Position numbers and translations under genes: made by a program. Under the pieces are notes generated by a model. That model did no database searches. It worked only from the letters and a program-made list of their open reading frames with translations, and was not told the DNA's origin. Shown here piece by piece: positions 46,201 to 56,504 of a DNA stretch of 64,000 nucleotides; position 1 is the stretch's first letter; each line of letters opens with the position of its first letter. This stretch comes from Forficula auricularia (Eukaryota > Arthropoda > Insecta > Dermaptera > Forficulidae): NCBI GenBank assembly GCA_024734495.1, contig JALMQS010000137.1, forward strand, positions 845,780 through 909,779, given 5' to 3'.

Positions 46201-46429
46201 TTATTTTAGGCCATACTATTTCCAAGGTCCACTCAATAAACTTTGGAGATAATTTTTCGGATCTATCACACATGTGTTTTTCTGACGGTGATTTTCTCCG
46301 GTCTACCTTGATTTAATTGAAAGAGGTAATTCACTGAAATGAAAGAATTAAAAAATGTATTTTACTTGAATTGTATAAACTTTCTAAACCCAATTTCTTT
46401 TGAATGGCTAAGACTAAAACAATTAATAT

Positions 46430-46565
46430 ATTATTTATTTATTTATTAAAAAAATATTGTATCTTTAGGGCCATCTAACTCCTTTAATGTATCTATAATT
46501 TTAGACCAATTTAATTACACAATAATTACTAAAATAATAGAAAAAGTTTTCCGCCATTATCATAT
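46430..46565 (-). mobile_element. LINE 3' tail fragment
   Basis: On the minus strand AATTAAATTGGTCTAAAATT leads to GATGGCCCTAAAGATACAAT and an (AAAT)n tail. The same end is at 24795-24890. No coding part remains. Confidence 0.5.
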
Positions 46566-46768
46566 CAAATATCATTATGAAAAAACTTCACTTTTACAAT
46601 GCCATTTAATAAAAGTCCTCGTAGTCTTATTTTTGGCCAATATCAGGCTAAAAAATATTGCAATAATTTTTTATCAAAAAGTATAGGAGCCAAGTGTAGG
46701 TAATGTATAATTTTATACGAGATAGATTATTCAAAAAAGATAGAATACCATAAATGTAGTATACTCAC

Positions 46769-46830
46769 AATATTCATTTGTTGATTTTGTATTTCCTTGT
46801 AGACTTGAACAATTTGAGAAAGGGCGGTTC
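46769..46830 (-). CDS. Candidate 62-bp internal exon of an unidentified host gene
   Basis: On the minus strand a pyrimidine-rich tract (46834-46855; TTTTCTTTTTCTTTTGTTC) ends in CAG at 46831-46833. It is followed by 62 bases and then a consensus donor GTGAGT (46763-46768). One frame is open and ends exactly at the donor. It starts with two bases of a split codon (xGA), then encodes TALSQIVQVYKEIQNQQMNI, a helical, Gln-rich stretch with heptad-like hydrophobics. The second open frame looks less protein-like and the third has a stop. No neighbouring exon is visible within several kb, consistent with long introns. I do not recognise the protein. The call rests on splice signals and composition alone. 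Confidence 0.5.
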
Positions 46831-46855
46831 CTGGAACAAAAGAAAAAGAAAATTA

Positions 46856-47885
46856 ACCATAAAATTATTTGAACTAATAGGTAATAATTTTTCACAATCT
46901 ATTTTAATTAATACACGATCATAATATGTATGATGAATAATTTTTTATAAATCAGAATTCTAAGGATCAATCACATTCACGAGTTTGTTGAAGGTAAGAC
47001 AGTATTTTCAAATGACAATGCTTGAAGCATGGACGCCCAGAGAAATTTTTTAAGGGGTTAGAGTAATACTTATTAATGTTCAAATATCTTATTGATTATA
47101 ATAGTCGTTTAGCCTCAGAGAAAATTTAAATTTCTAAAATAAACATGACGTCACTGTAAGAAATTGTATTCACAAACGGTGCTTAAAAAAGTCGTTGAAA
47201 TATATTATTTTAGAAATAGAAAAATTTCATAATTCTTGTCGCTAAAAAATTATCAAAAATAACCAAATCTAGGTTTCTATCATAAATTAGCTGCAGTGTT
47301 TATTATAAGGGAGAAGAAAGATCGCATTTGTTTTCATATGAAGTCATTGAAAGTACTTAGTGAAACGGTATTTAAGTAGTGTAAAAAACATGCAATTTAT
47401 AAGTGGGTATGTTTTTGGAAATACATATATTTTATTATACATTTATTAATATCAAATCACAAATAGTTTTAATATTTGAATCTTATTAAGTTTATTTTAT
47501 TTAAATATACTATATTTTTAAATTTTTATTATAAAGAAAAGTTAATGAACAAAATTCACTCTGCAAACGAAAAAAAATATATTTAATTAGAGTAATATGA
47601 GACGGTATTATTAATGAATATAGAATCAAGTTTTTTATATAAAAAGAAAGGATTAAGCATCACGTTTTAATACATTTTCACAATGTTGAATCCTGTTCAC
47701 TTTGTGCGAATTTTCTGGAAAATCCGTGTATAAGGATTATTTGTCAGGAGATTCAACATTTGTTAAAACATAGAATCATAAATCGAAAAGCCTGTTTGTA
47801 TTGTCAGAAGAGATAACAAGCCGTAAAGTTACTCTGATGTTTCTTATAACAAAAACGGGTTAGATAAATATTATTCATCCCCTTT
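46856..47885. other. A+T-rich, no gene
   Basis: No supported feature. If the exon at 46769-46830 is real, this is upstream intron. Confidence 0.45.
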
Positions 47886-48175
47886 TTGTTGCTCAGGCCG
47901 AATATTAAACATGTAAGTAAATTATATAAAATTGAGAGATTATTCAATGTTATCAAATTGTATAGAAGATTGATATATCGATTTTTATTTTATTTTATTA
48001 TGATCTTTGAATCGATAATATATAAATACGAAGGGTTTCGGGTCCCATTTATTTTTTTTAATCAACCACACAACAAAAAAACGAAAACTTTCTGGTGGCA
48101 TTTATACCGTAGTGCTAAAAAAAGCACTTGGAATCCAGACAGCTTTTGCAAATAAATAAATAAATAAATAAATTA
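47886..48175 (+). mobile_element. LINE 3' tail
   Basis: GTGCTAAAAAAAGCACTTGG followed by CAGACAGCTTTTGCAAATAA and (AAATA)n is a LINE-type terminus. It recurs in inverse at 56750-56880. The 89-codon frame over it has no RT motif. Confidence 0.5.
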
Positions 48176-48400
48176 TTACTACGCATTAGTTTTGTAAAAT
48201 TAAATAGATATTAAAAAGATTTATAACATTTTTAATTATTTTTTTTATTTTGATATTTCAATTATGTACTTTTTGTGTTAATTAGCTTAATCTAGTTAAA
48301 TATATATGCATGCTATATATATAATACGGTATCTTTGTAAATATTCAAAAAGTTAATAAAATATTAAAAAGAAAGCTGATATTTGAAAAGCCTTCCCCTA
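48176..48400 (-). repeat. ATCCCGAC-family repeat, third copy (partial)
   Basis: Minus strand matches 56600-56740 and part of 55120-55180: AGCTAATTAACACAAAAAGT, then ATTTAAAAGG-type poly-W. The LINE tail at 47886-48175 lies at the same relative position as in the 56.5-57.1 kb copy. Confidence 0.5.
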
Positions 48401-49754
48401 ATTTTTTGTCTGATTTCAACGAAAATGTAATCAATTCTTAATTTCAATATAAAATTTTATTTTGATAGCTTCATTAGTTTTTGATGTAAATGCATACTTG
48501 ACGGCTTACATGCCATAAGCTTTGGAGTATTCCATTAATGACCGACTGGACTCGCCTAGCTCTTACGCAGCTTTCATTCTTCTGAGCACAAATTGTTGCC
48601 TAAATACAGGCGCACCAACGTCATAAATCAAGTATAAATTCAAACTACATTTTAAAGAATTTAATTAGTACAGTTATTTATATATATATATATATTATAA
48701 TTCAATATTTTTCTTATACGAGCAAAAAAAATTGAATTAGTTAAAAAGCTCTAAATGAAAAAATAATTCCAATTCAAGTTCGATTTCGGACAAGAGCTAC
48801 AATATTCAATTATTTTTTTACTCGTGGTTGTAAAAGATAAAAGAATTTATTATTTGATGATAAAATGAAATAAAAATTATTACTCTTTACCCTGGCCAGG
48901 GTGAAGTTCTCCAGGCGGCCGGAATATTGAATTCACTCAAAAATACTAAATATTTTTGAAAGTTTTTGTGACGAGGGTAGCAGAATTTTTATATATTGAA
49001 GGAGACTATAAAAGAGCGTGTATTCTGCTGAAATTATAAATTTTATTTATTTATAACGTCAATAAATATTTTTCTTATTTGTATTATTTGTATTATTATG
49101 CTGTCCAAGTTAAAAGAAACCAAAGTTAAGCTATTTCGCCATTATGAATCTACACCTCACGTCAGTCTCTTTTTCTGAAATCAGGAACCGGAAGCGTCCA
49201 GCCAGTGAAATTTCGGTTCTCTACTGGGAATGTGTTTGGGGGTTCAAATTGTTACATGACTTTTTCTGGTTATACATTATGTTGTTCATATTGATTACGC
49301 CCTTGCTAGTGTGGTGCACATCTGACATTACATATTTCTGGACTTTATATGAGTGCTTATGATACTCTAAATCTTAGATAATATGTAAGTGTATCTGAAG
49401 TCGTATCGACCCGAGCTGTTCAGCAACCTTTCTAAACTTTTATATCTTCAACCTGGATTTGATTGCACGAATCACTTGATCACTGCCAGCTATTGTTTAT
49501 TATTATACAATGGGATAACGGACTAAGAACAGGAAGCTTGCTGAGCTGTATTAAACCGATTAAATGAATAGATTTTAAAGAATGAAAAGAGTACTATCTT
49601 ACTCAAGGGTAAAGGAATTGAAAATAAAATTTTACCGAAAACTTTATTTACCTTTTTTTAATGCAATCGAATGCAAGAAGAGGTGCACCAGTAAAGATGC
49701 AGCTCCTATGGATCTCGAAAGACCCTTGCATTACCGAAGAGAAGGGAAAGTTGA
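48401..49754. other. A+T-rich, possible LINE 3' UTR at the right end
   Basis: A TA run lies at 48679-48696, CCCTGGCCAGGG palindrome near 48891, and a single arm of the GAGTGTGTCTTCTGC family near 49010-49040. 49560-49754 is probably the 3' untranslated part of the minus-strand LINE. No host gene seen. Confidence 0.4.
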
Positions 49755-49838
49755 TTAAGTGAGAGGGTGTAGACGCACTCCGGTTTTGAAGGTTTGAATA
49801 TTATAGGTGCTGGGAAAGATGGAGGCTGGGAGAGAGTT
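49755..49838 (-). pseudogene. LINE ORF C-terminus beyond the amber stop
   Basis: In frame with the RT ORF, 27 codons from NSLPASIFPSTYNIQTFK to the TAA at 49755-49757. Jockey/CR1 polyproteins commonly end with WN-LP-----F----YN---FK, so this is the natural terminus separated by one nonsense mutation. Confidence 0.8.
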
Positions 49839-51281
49839 CTAGTTCCTTGAAGTCATGGGGATATATGTATTGGCGAATGAAGTGGTCCGGCACTTTTCTA
49901 ATTTGACCGCGATAGAGTGTTGGAAGTCGGCAAAACGCGTGCTACGTGCAAAGCATGCTTTGGGGGGAATTATTGATTTTATCTCATCAGAGCACCTGCC
50001 GTGATAGTATCTATAGAAAAGGGAAAGGGCAGAGACATTTCTTCGATGAGCCAGCGAGTCGAGGGAGTCGGTGAGGGTAGAATCGTCATTTAGCTTGACG
50101 GCTCGTTTCTGAATTGCATCTAGGGTAGCAAGAGAATATTTAGTGGCTCCTCTCCATAGATGAGAGCCGTATTCGAGACAGGGGCGGATTTGGGCCTTGT
50201 GGATGGTGAGAAGTTGTGGGGGTTTGTAAAATCGCTTGGACCTGAATAAGAAGTCAATCTTCCTTGCTGCAGATTTCGCCAAAGAGGAGTTGTGTTCATT
50301 CCAAGACAGGGCAGATGCGACAGAGACGCCCAACATGGATAGGCTGTCACACATTTTCAGGGTATTCGAATCGAAGAGAATATCAGGGAAATCTTTATTT
50401 TCGCGCCTAGAAATTAGACAACATTGAGTCTTGTTTGAATTAAAGTTAACTAAATTTTGAGAGCCCCATTTATTCAGTTTGTCTAGGTCGAGAGTAATTG
50501 AGGAGGCAACATTGATTCGATTATTCGGGAGTGAGGGTTTGCCGTGTAGAGTGCTATCGTCGGCGTAACATTGAGTGGGGTTTGACGTTTGATCGATAAG
50601 GTCGTTTATATAAATTAGGAAGAGTGTGGAGGAGATTACAGAGCCTTGGGGAACACCAGCGTTTGTGGAGAACGATTCAGATGATATTCCATCCACCACA
50701 ACTTTTATACTTCGGTTTGTCAGAAAGCTTTCTATCCATTTGCGAAGTGTTGGTGTGAATCCAAAGGCTGGCAGTTTGGCAAGAAGATTTTTGTGCCAAA
50801 CCTGGTCAAAAGCTTTGGTGATATCAAGGGCTACAGCGAGGGTTTCTTTTCCGGCCTCTAGAGTTTTGTTCAAGGTGTGGGTGACATAGGTTAAGATGTC
50901 GCCTGTGGAACGATTTTGTCTAAATCCATATTGCCTATCGTGAATTAATTTATTATTTTCTAAGTGATGAAGGACGTGTTGGTTTATAACCAATTCCATT
51001 ATTTTGGAAAGAACAGAGGTGATTGAGATAGGTCTGTAATTAGAGATTTGTGAAGAGTCTCCTTTTTTAGGAATAGGTGTGACTCTGGCTATTTTCCAGC
51101 TTTTGGGGAATATGCCCGATTCGTAAGAGAGTTGGAATAGCTTGGATAAGATAGGGGCAAGTTCAGGGGCGCATTTTTTAATGAGAATTGGTGGGATGTC
51201 ATCCGTGCCAGCGGCGGAGTTGGAATTTAATTTATTAATGGCTTTTATGATTATTTGGGGCCTGAAAATTATTTTGCCCAT
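49839..51281 (-). CDS. LINE reverse transcriptase ORF (Jockey/CR1 group), 5'-truncated
   Basis: A 480-residue polyprotein fragment of a non-LTR retrotransposon. RT landmarks in order: SAAGTDDIPP (22-31), NYRPIS (81-86), motif A ALDITKAFD with Asp153, motif B GVPQGSVIS (209-217), catalytic YADD (239-242), SMLGVS (315-320) and the post-RT block CLEYGSHLW (368-376). All catalytic Asp residues are present. Translation stops at TAG 49839-49841, exactly where the family has Trp in the closing WNSLP motif. The same frame then continues for 27 codons to TAA at 49755-49757. The stop therefore looks like a single Trp-to-amber mutation. The endonuclease domain is absent, and a frame break lies just upstream of the first Met (in-frame TAG near 51310). 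Not expected to be autonomous. Confidence 0.92.
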   Translation of the reverse strand: MGKIIFRPQIIIKAINKLNSNSAAGTDDIPPILIKKCAPELAPILSKLFQLSYESGIFPKSWKIARVTPIPKKGDSSQISNYRPISITSVLSKIMELVINQHVLHHLENNKLIHDRQYGFRQNRSTGDILTYVTHTLNKTLEAGKETLAVALDITKAFDQVWHKNLLAKLPAFGFTPTLRKWIESFLTNRSIKVVVDGISSESFSTNAGVPQGSVISSTLFLIYINDLIDQTSNPTQCYADDSTLHGKPSLPNNRINVASSITLDLDKLNKWGSQNLVNFNSNKTQCCLISRRENKDFPDILFDSNTLKMCDSLSMLGVSVASALSWNEHNSSLAKSAARKIDFLFRSKRFYKPPQLLTIHKAQIRPCLEYGSHLWRGATKYSLATLDAIQKRAVKLNDDSTLTDSLDSLAHRRNVSALSLFYRYYHGRCSDEIKSIIPPKACFARSTRFADFQHSIAVKLEKCRTTSFANTYIPMTSRN

Positions 51282-51794
51282 GAGTTTGGTTTGGGGGTAT
51301 AAGTGGGCGGGCTAAGCCCTTTGTCATCTAAAGTGGAGTTGCGAAATAGGAGGCTAGTGATTCAGCTTTTTCAGTGGGGGTCGTGGCTACTGAACGATTT
51401 GGGTGAAAGAGGGGCGGAAGTGAGGGAGACGCAAAATTTCTATTTATTGACTTGTGTAAAGAGAAAAGGCCCCTTTTCAATTGGGGCAAGATGCGAGATG
51501 GTCAGCTCTGGTCGAATGATTTTTTTGCCTCAGAGATTATTTTTTTGCATGAGCTTTGCGATTTGGTAAATGCAATTCGGTCACATTCAAGACGTGAAAG
51601 CTGCCATTTCTGAAAAGATTTGTTTTTTTTTTCACCGACGGAATCTGCGCATTGTTTACCAAACCAGTTCAGAACATTAAATTTAATCAAAATTGGTTAA
51701 GTCATTTTCATGATATTTAAAAAAAATAAAAAAAGTATGGGAAAGTGAGCCGATATGTACCAAAAACTAATCAGCGTTTTATTTGATTAAAGTA

Positions 51795-51898
51795 AGCCTA
51801 ATAGCACAATGTTTCAAACTATATAGTAACCATATAGTGCCTATATAGATTTTTAGAATAGGTTACTATATAGTTGTTAAACATTGTGCTACTGGAGA
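51795..51898. mobile_element. Short MITE, relative of 25863-25953
   Basis: Ends GCCTAATAGCACAATGTTTC and the inverse of TCTCCAGTAGCACAATGTTT. The interior has TATATAGT repeats in inverse orientation. The ends have drifted from TCCCTAGTAGC. Confidence 0.6.
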
Positions 51899-52146
51899 AT
51901 GGTAGGTTTTCAATTTCATTTCAATCGGTTGAACGCTGCGGAAAAAATCGTCGATGAAAAAAAGGTCACATATAGTACATATATTACATTCATTCGAACG
52001 CACAAATTGAAAAAATTGTACTACTAGGGAATGGTAGGTTTTCAATTTCATTTCAATCGGTTGAACGCTGGGGAAAAAATCGTCGACGAAAAAAAGGTCA
52101 CATATAGTACATATATTACATTCATTCGAACGCACAAATTGAAAAA
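51883..52146. repeat. Tandem duplication, two 132-bp units
   Basis: Units 51883-52014 and 52015-52146 differ at only a few positions. Each starts with the MITE terminus (ATTGTGCTACTGG in one, ATTGTACTACTAG in the other), then AATGGTAGGTTTTCAATTTC and GTCACATATAGTACATATAT. The duplication therefore happened after the MITE inserted. Confidence 0.9.
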
Positions 52147-52350
52147 ATCACACTTTTTGGCCTCTGGGGGAGACTCCATGTAATTTTTGGCAAAATCGTT
52201 ACGTGCCTGATTAAATTTACATTTTGTGACTTTGTTTGAGACCATGGGTTCCCGGGACTCTTTGAAGTCGCGCTTCGCAATGGATAAAGTAAAAATTGAC
52301 AACTCTTCTACTCTCAAAAAGAAAATATTTGCAAAATTTTCAAAAAAATA

Positions 52351-52924
52351 ATATTCTAAATTTAAGGAGAAATATTAAAATTAGATTAAATTCAAATCCA
52401 TAATTACAATTCTCTGGTCTTCTTATTTTTTTTTTTTTTTTTTTTTGAAAAGACTGAGGGAATTTAATTAGTTTTTAAAATAGCGCCTTTTAGCGTAACT
52501 TTGATAAGCTTAAAGGAGAATTAATAGGAAATGAATATTTTATTAGAAAGAAAGCAAATATTAATTTGTTTGTTGGTGTACAAAGGGAATTCAATTTACG
52601 CATCGATCGCATTTCAGTGGATGGAAAAGAGCGGCAGTGATTTTAAGAAAAATATAAAAGGGAAGTGTCAAGACGCGAAATAGTTACGAAGAGAAGATAA
52701 TAATATAAACGCGGAACGGCTCTCAAAGCCCAAAGGAGACAGAATCTCCACTTCAGAAGATTGAACATGTAGAAACAGACTTAAAGAATAGAAATGAAAA
52801 AAGACAAACTTGTATTAGAACAAATTAAATGAAAAGTTCCTTTAACATACCAAACAGAAAATTATCAATAAAATATTATTATAATTTTTTGAATTAAACT
52901 ATGCACTAACAGGAATAGCAGTGA
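52351..52924. other. A+T-rich, no gene
   Basis: A long T run lies at 52427-52446. No readable frame. Confidence 0.5.
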
Positions 52925-53010
52925 TTTGGACAAAATTAAAAACAATGAGTTTTTATTAAATAGACCAGACGTTTCGTCAATTTATTTTGACTTCCTTAAG
53001 AGGCCCATTT
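52925..53010 (-). repeat. Solo arm with the recurrent hairpin
   Basis: Minus strand: CTTAAGGAA-GTCAA-AATAAA-TTGAC-GAAACGTC (52969-53001), with outer GCC/GGT pairs, then TATTTAATAAAAACTCATTG. No inverted partner found nearby. Confidence 0.55.
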
Positions 53011-54177
53011 TATTACTCGTTGTCAAAAAACAATTTCACTATACGACAAAACATCATTAATCTTTTTTTATTAAGATATTCTTGACTCAAATTAATAAAC
53101 AATCTTAGACATTTCACTAAAAATTAAAAAAAAAATTGTTCTTTTTATACAGAAAGAGCATGTGTAACTTAAAATTTGTTAATTGTTAGAGAAAAGTCCA
53201 AGATTTTTAATTCTTGAATTTTAGTTTAGTTCTTTTATTTATTTTTTTTAAATTATATTTCACTATAGGATTTGAATTAAAAATAACGTCAATCTTTTTG
53301 GAGATATTATCTTGTGGCACCCTTTTTCAATACTAAAGCTAATGATGAACAGTCGCTTAGGCTTAAGTATTTTTTGGTGATAACTTGGTAATGAGCTAAT
53401 GAGGCATTAAAATGTTGCTAGAGAAAGAATTTTCAACATCCACGGGCCTGGTCGTAGGAAATGTGTTGGGCATAAAATATTTAGAAATAACTAAACCATT
53501 ATCAAACAACTTTATTTATTAAAAAAAAAAAATCAGTCTGAATCCAAAAAGTCCAAGATCTAATCAGTTCTTTGTTGTGGAAAACCATACATTTTGACAC
53601 CAGAACAAAGTTTTACGATTTTCCTTTTGAGTTATTGTGGATATCTTAATCTAGACACCCCGATAGACAGATAAACAAACAGACCTAAAAATTACGAGTG
53701 AAAATATTTTTTCTTCATATTTCAGATATTTCTAAAGATGATTTGTCTTTTTTTTTGTTTTTCATCTCAATCATCTCAACCGAAAAGAAACGTTTTATAA
53801 TTTCAAAATAATTAGTATGAATAGAATGGACAATGAGGGGTGTCTTTTTTATTTTAAATTATAAAAGTTTATTTAAAAAATTATCGTTTCCAATGGTCCG
53901 CAGATATACAATTAAATAAAATTTTCCATATGAAGTTGTAAAAACAAATTAATTTAGAAAAAAATAATAATTAAATATAGCTAACAAAAACACTAAAAAA
54001 AAGCAAACATTGAATTTCAACTGAAACGGAAAGAGATAATAATAATTAACTCTAAAAAATTTACAAACTTGTTTAGAATTAATTTGATAAATATTGATTT
54101 ATGAACATCCCTGATGACTAAAATTTATTACTTGTAAATATATATATAATAACAGTAATTACATCTACTATTGGGTG
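53011..54177. other. A+T-rich, no gene
   Basis: No supported feature. A+T content is very high and all frames are short. Confidence 0.5.
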
Positions 54178-54334
54178 GCACCCGAAACCCCGTCAAGTCA
54201 AAATCCCGACATCCCAAAATCCCGACAAGCAAGGCCGAAATCCCGACATGTGAAAATTCAGACGTTAATTTAATATTTTATTAACCTTTTTAATATTTAC
54301 AAAGGTATAGGTATATAGTATCTATCTATATATA

Positions 54335-54703
54335 GAGTGGGCCATCTAATATTTGGAATTTGAATCGGCTATAAAAAAAAGACTAATGGATATTTTTTCA
54401 AAATTATGAGTTTATTAGAAAGATTGGACATTTTCATTTAAGAATGAAACTCAACATCATTCAAATAACTCCCACGGCTATCCTGACAGTACCTCACCCG
54501 ATCAACCCAATTGAAAATGTATTGAAAAAATTGGGTTGATAGGATGGGGTACTGTCAAGATAGCCGTGGCAGTCATTTAAATGATGTTGTGTTTCATTCT
54601 TAAATGAAAATTTCCAATCTTTCTAATAAACTTATAATTTTGAAAAAATATAATATTAGTTTTTTTTATAGCCGATTCAAATTCCAAACGTTAGATGGCA
54701 CAC
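54335..54703. mobile_element. Mariner-type palindromic MITE A
   Basis: The ends GTGGGCCATCTAATATTTGG and its inverse are followed by AATTTGAATCGGCTATAAAA on both arms. The whole 370 bp folds around about 54520 (CACGGCTATCCTGACAGTAC mirrored). A TA lies just outside the left end. Followed by a 40-bp partial end (54709-54748). Confidence 0.7.
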
Positions 54704-54749
54704 CATTAAGGTGGCCCATATAACTTTTGGAATTTGATTCGGCTATACC

Positions 54750-55103
54750 CTATATGGTGTGCCATCTAACGCTTGGAATTTGAATCGGCTATAAAAAAAC
54801 TAATGAATATTTTTTCAAAATTATGAGTTTGGACATTTTCATTTAAGAATGAAAAACAACATTTTTGTTTCCAAAAATTAAAAAGGATTACATGGGTGAC
54901 ATTTGGTTTCAACAGGACGGGGGCACTTGCCACACAGCCAACGTAACAATAGATCATTTGCGCACTGTTTTTGGAATAATGATTTTGTGTTTCATTCATA
55001 AATGAAAATGTCCAATCTTTCTAAGAAACTTATAAGTTTGAAAAAATATTCATTAATTTTTTTATAGCCGATTCAAATTCCAAAAGTTGAATGGCCCACC
55101 CTA
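54750..55103 (+). mobile_element. Mariner-type element B, internally deleted
   Basis: The same ends as MITE A (GGTGTGCCATCTAACGCTTG and the inverse of GGGCCATTCAACTTTTGG), with TA-rich flanks. Unlike A it retains a piece of transposase. Confidence 0.7.
54892..55002 (+). pseudogene. Mariner transposase catalytic fragment
   Basis: A 36-codon frame MGDIWFQQDGGTCHTANVTI, then DHLRTVFG, is the second catalytic block (WFQQDGA-PHTA---T---L---FG) of Tc1/mariner transposases. It keeps its Asp. The neighbouring catalytic blocks are absent, so this is an internal-deletion leftover. Confidence 0.8.
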
Positions 55104-55299
55104 TATATATATATTTGACATGATTGAGCTAATTAACACAAAAAGTACATAATAGAAATATCAAAATAATAAATGAATTATAATAAATAATAATAAATTA
55201 TTTTGTGAGAAACCTACTTTGAAATTCTACTTAATTTTTTAATTATTGAAAATCTTTCACCTTGAACCGACACCTAAATCTTTAAAAATGATTAATAAT

Positions 55300-55960
55300 T
55301 TTTACTTTATTTAGGTATAGGAAATATTTTGATTTTATAGAATTAAATCAATTTATTAATTCTAATTAAGTTAAGAAGAAATCAAAATAAGAGTATATAA
55401 ATATTATATTTAATATTGATTTACTATGAGTCAGGATTTTTGGTCACTTGTTTCACATTAAAATTAAAAAATTAAAAGATGTAAAAATTATTTTCTGTAA
55501 TTCCTGAAGATGGGTTGATAGCCCGAAATATATATATTGAAAAAGAAAATTCTTTACATTTTTTAATTTTTTAATTTTAATGTGAAACAAGTGACCAAGA
55601 ATCCTTAACTCATAGTAAATCATATTAAATATAATATTTATTTACTCTTATCTTTATTAAAGATGTTTCACCTTGTACCAACACCACAATCTCTACTAAT
55701 TATTAAGAAGAAATCGATTTTATAAAAAGTCCACTGATAGACGAATCCCTTTACTTGCTATCTCTGAACGTGTAAGAACCAATTATAGGAAGACAAGTCA
55801 TGACAAGTTTTAGTCAATTAGAAATTATTGTTTATTCCTTTAATTCTAGAAAGATCCGTTTTTGGAGAAAAAAAGAAATTCTTTATATATAAATATAGCA
55901 AATAAATAATCAATCATTCTTGATCAGATTACGAACTTAGCATGCCAATAGAGAATGTGT
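55300..55960 (+). repeat. Segment duplicated from or to 42665-43015, with insertion
   Basis: 55300-55385 and 55706-55960 match 42665-43015 in order. The intervening 320 bp, bounded by AAGAAGAAATC on both sides, contains the inverted-repeat element at 55389-55650. Confidence 0.7.
55389..55650. mobile_element. Inverted-repeat element with the hairpin in its loop
   Basis: Arms 55389-55495 and 55545-55650 share TATTATATTTAATATTGATT and CACTTGTTTCACATTAAAAT. In the loop, 55504-55528 (plus) is CTGAAGAT-GGG-TTGATA-GCCC-GAAAT. Confidence 0.65.
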
Positions 55961-56504
55961 CTGTTATTTGTAAGGATTCCTATACATACGATGGCTCAAG
56001 AACAGAAGGCCCTAGAAATTTTCGAGCCGCAATGTTTGTATATACAAAACAGAATTAACTAGATTTTAAATTTTCTAGTTTTAGAACTTCCAGTGGGAAA
56101 ATGTGGAGAATTAGAAAATAATCGAAATGATATATGAACATATGGACAATTATTGAACGCTTGTAACAAACGAGTTGAAATCTGGCACATAGGTAAGCTT
56201 GTAATAATAAACATTCAACTTTCTAAATCAAACCTTTTGCTGACAAAAAAATTGTCAGATTTCTAAAATATGGGTAAAGCTTGAAGAGTCTTGAAAAATA
56301 TTTTTTTTTCCAAAACATTAATTTTATTTAAGACATATTCAGCGTGCTATTAAAATCTTAATTTTACTTTAGAGTTCTGAGGAAGGGCTATTAGCTTGAC
56401 AATATTAAAGAATTATTAAATAGACATTATAACCTTGAAATTCCATCATATCATTTCCAAGATGGATGGTTTTTCATTTCAATAAACATGAAAATTCTGG
56501 GTTC
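55961..56504. other. A+T-rich, no gene
   Basis: A decayed hairpin-like CTGAGGAAGGGCT-ATT-AGCTTGAC occurs near 56377. Otherwise featureless. Confidence 0.4.

Larger units (their letters stand above)
51282..52350 (-). pseudogene. Degenerate upstream part of the LINE
   Basis: Between RT and the missing endonuclease. The minus-strand frame 51502-51690 has LECDRIAFTKSQ and AKKSF, plausible linker sequence. Another frame, 52160-52317, contains KFNQARNDFAKNYME. Several frameshifts are needed to join them. A MITE (51795-51898) and a tandem duplication (51883-52146) interrupt it. Confidence 0.5.
54178..55190 (+). repeat. ATCCCGAC-family repeat, copy 1, split by two mariner MITEs
   Basis: The left part (54178-54334) has GGGTGGCACCCGAAACCCCG and several AAATCCCGACA units, then TTTTATTAACCTTTTTAATA. 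The right part (55108-55190) resumes with TTGACATGATTGAGCTAATT. The uninterrupted order is seen at 56505-56700. Confidence 0.6.

Noticed and set aside
45927..46316. 129-codon ORF
   Set aside because: Covers a fragment of the GGGTGGTYCTT MITE followed by a T-rich run; no recognisable domain.
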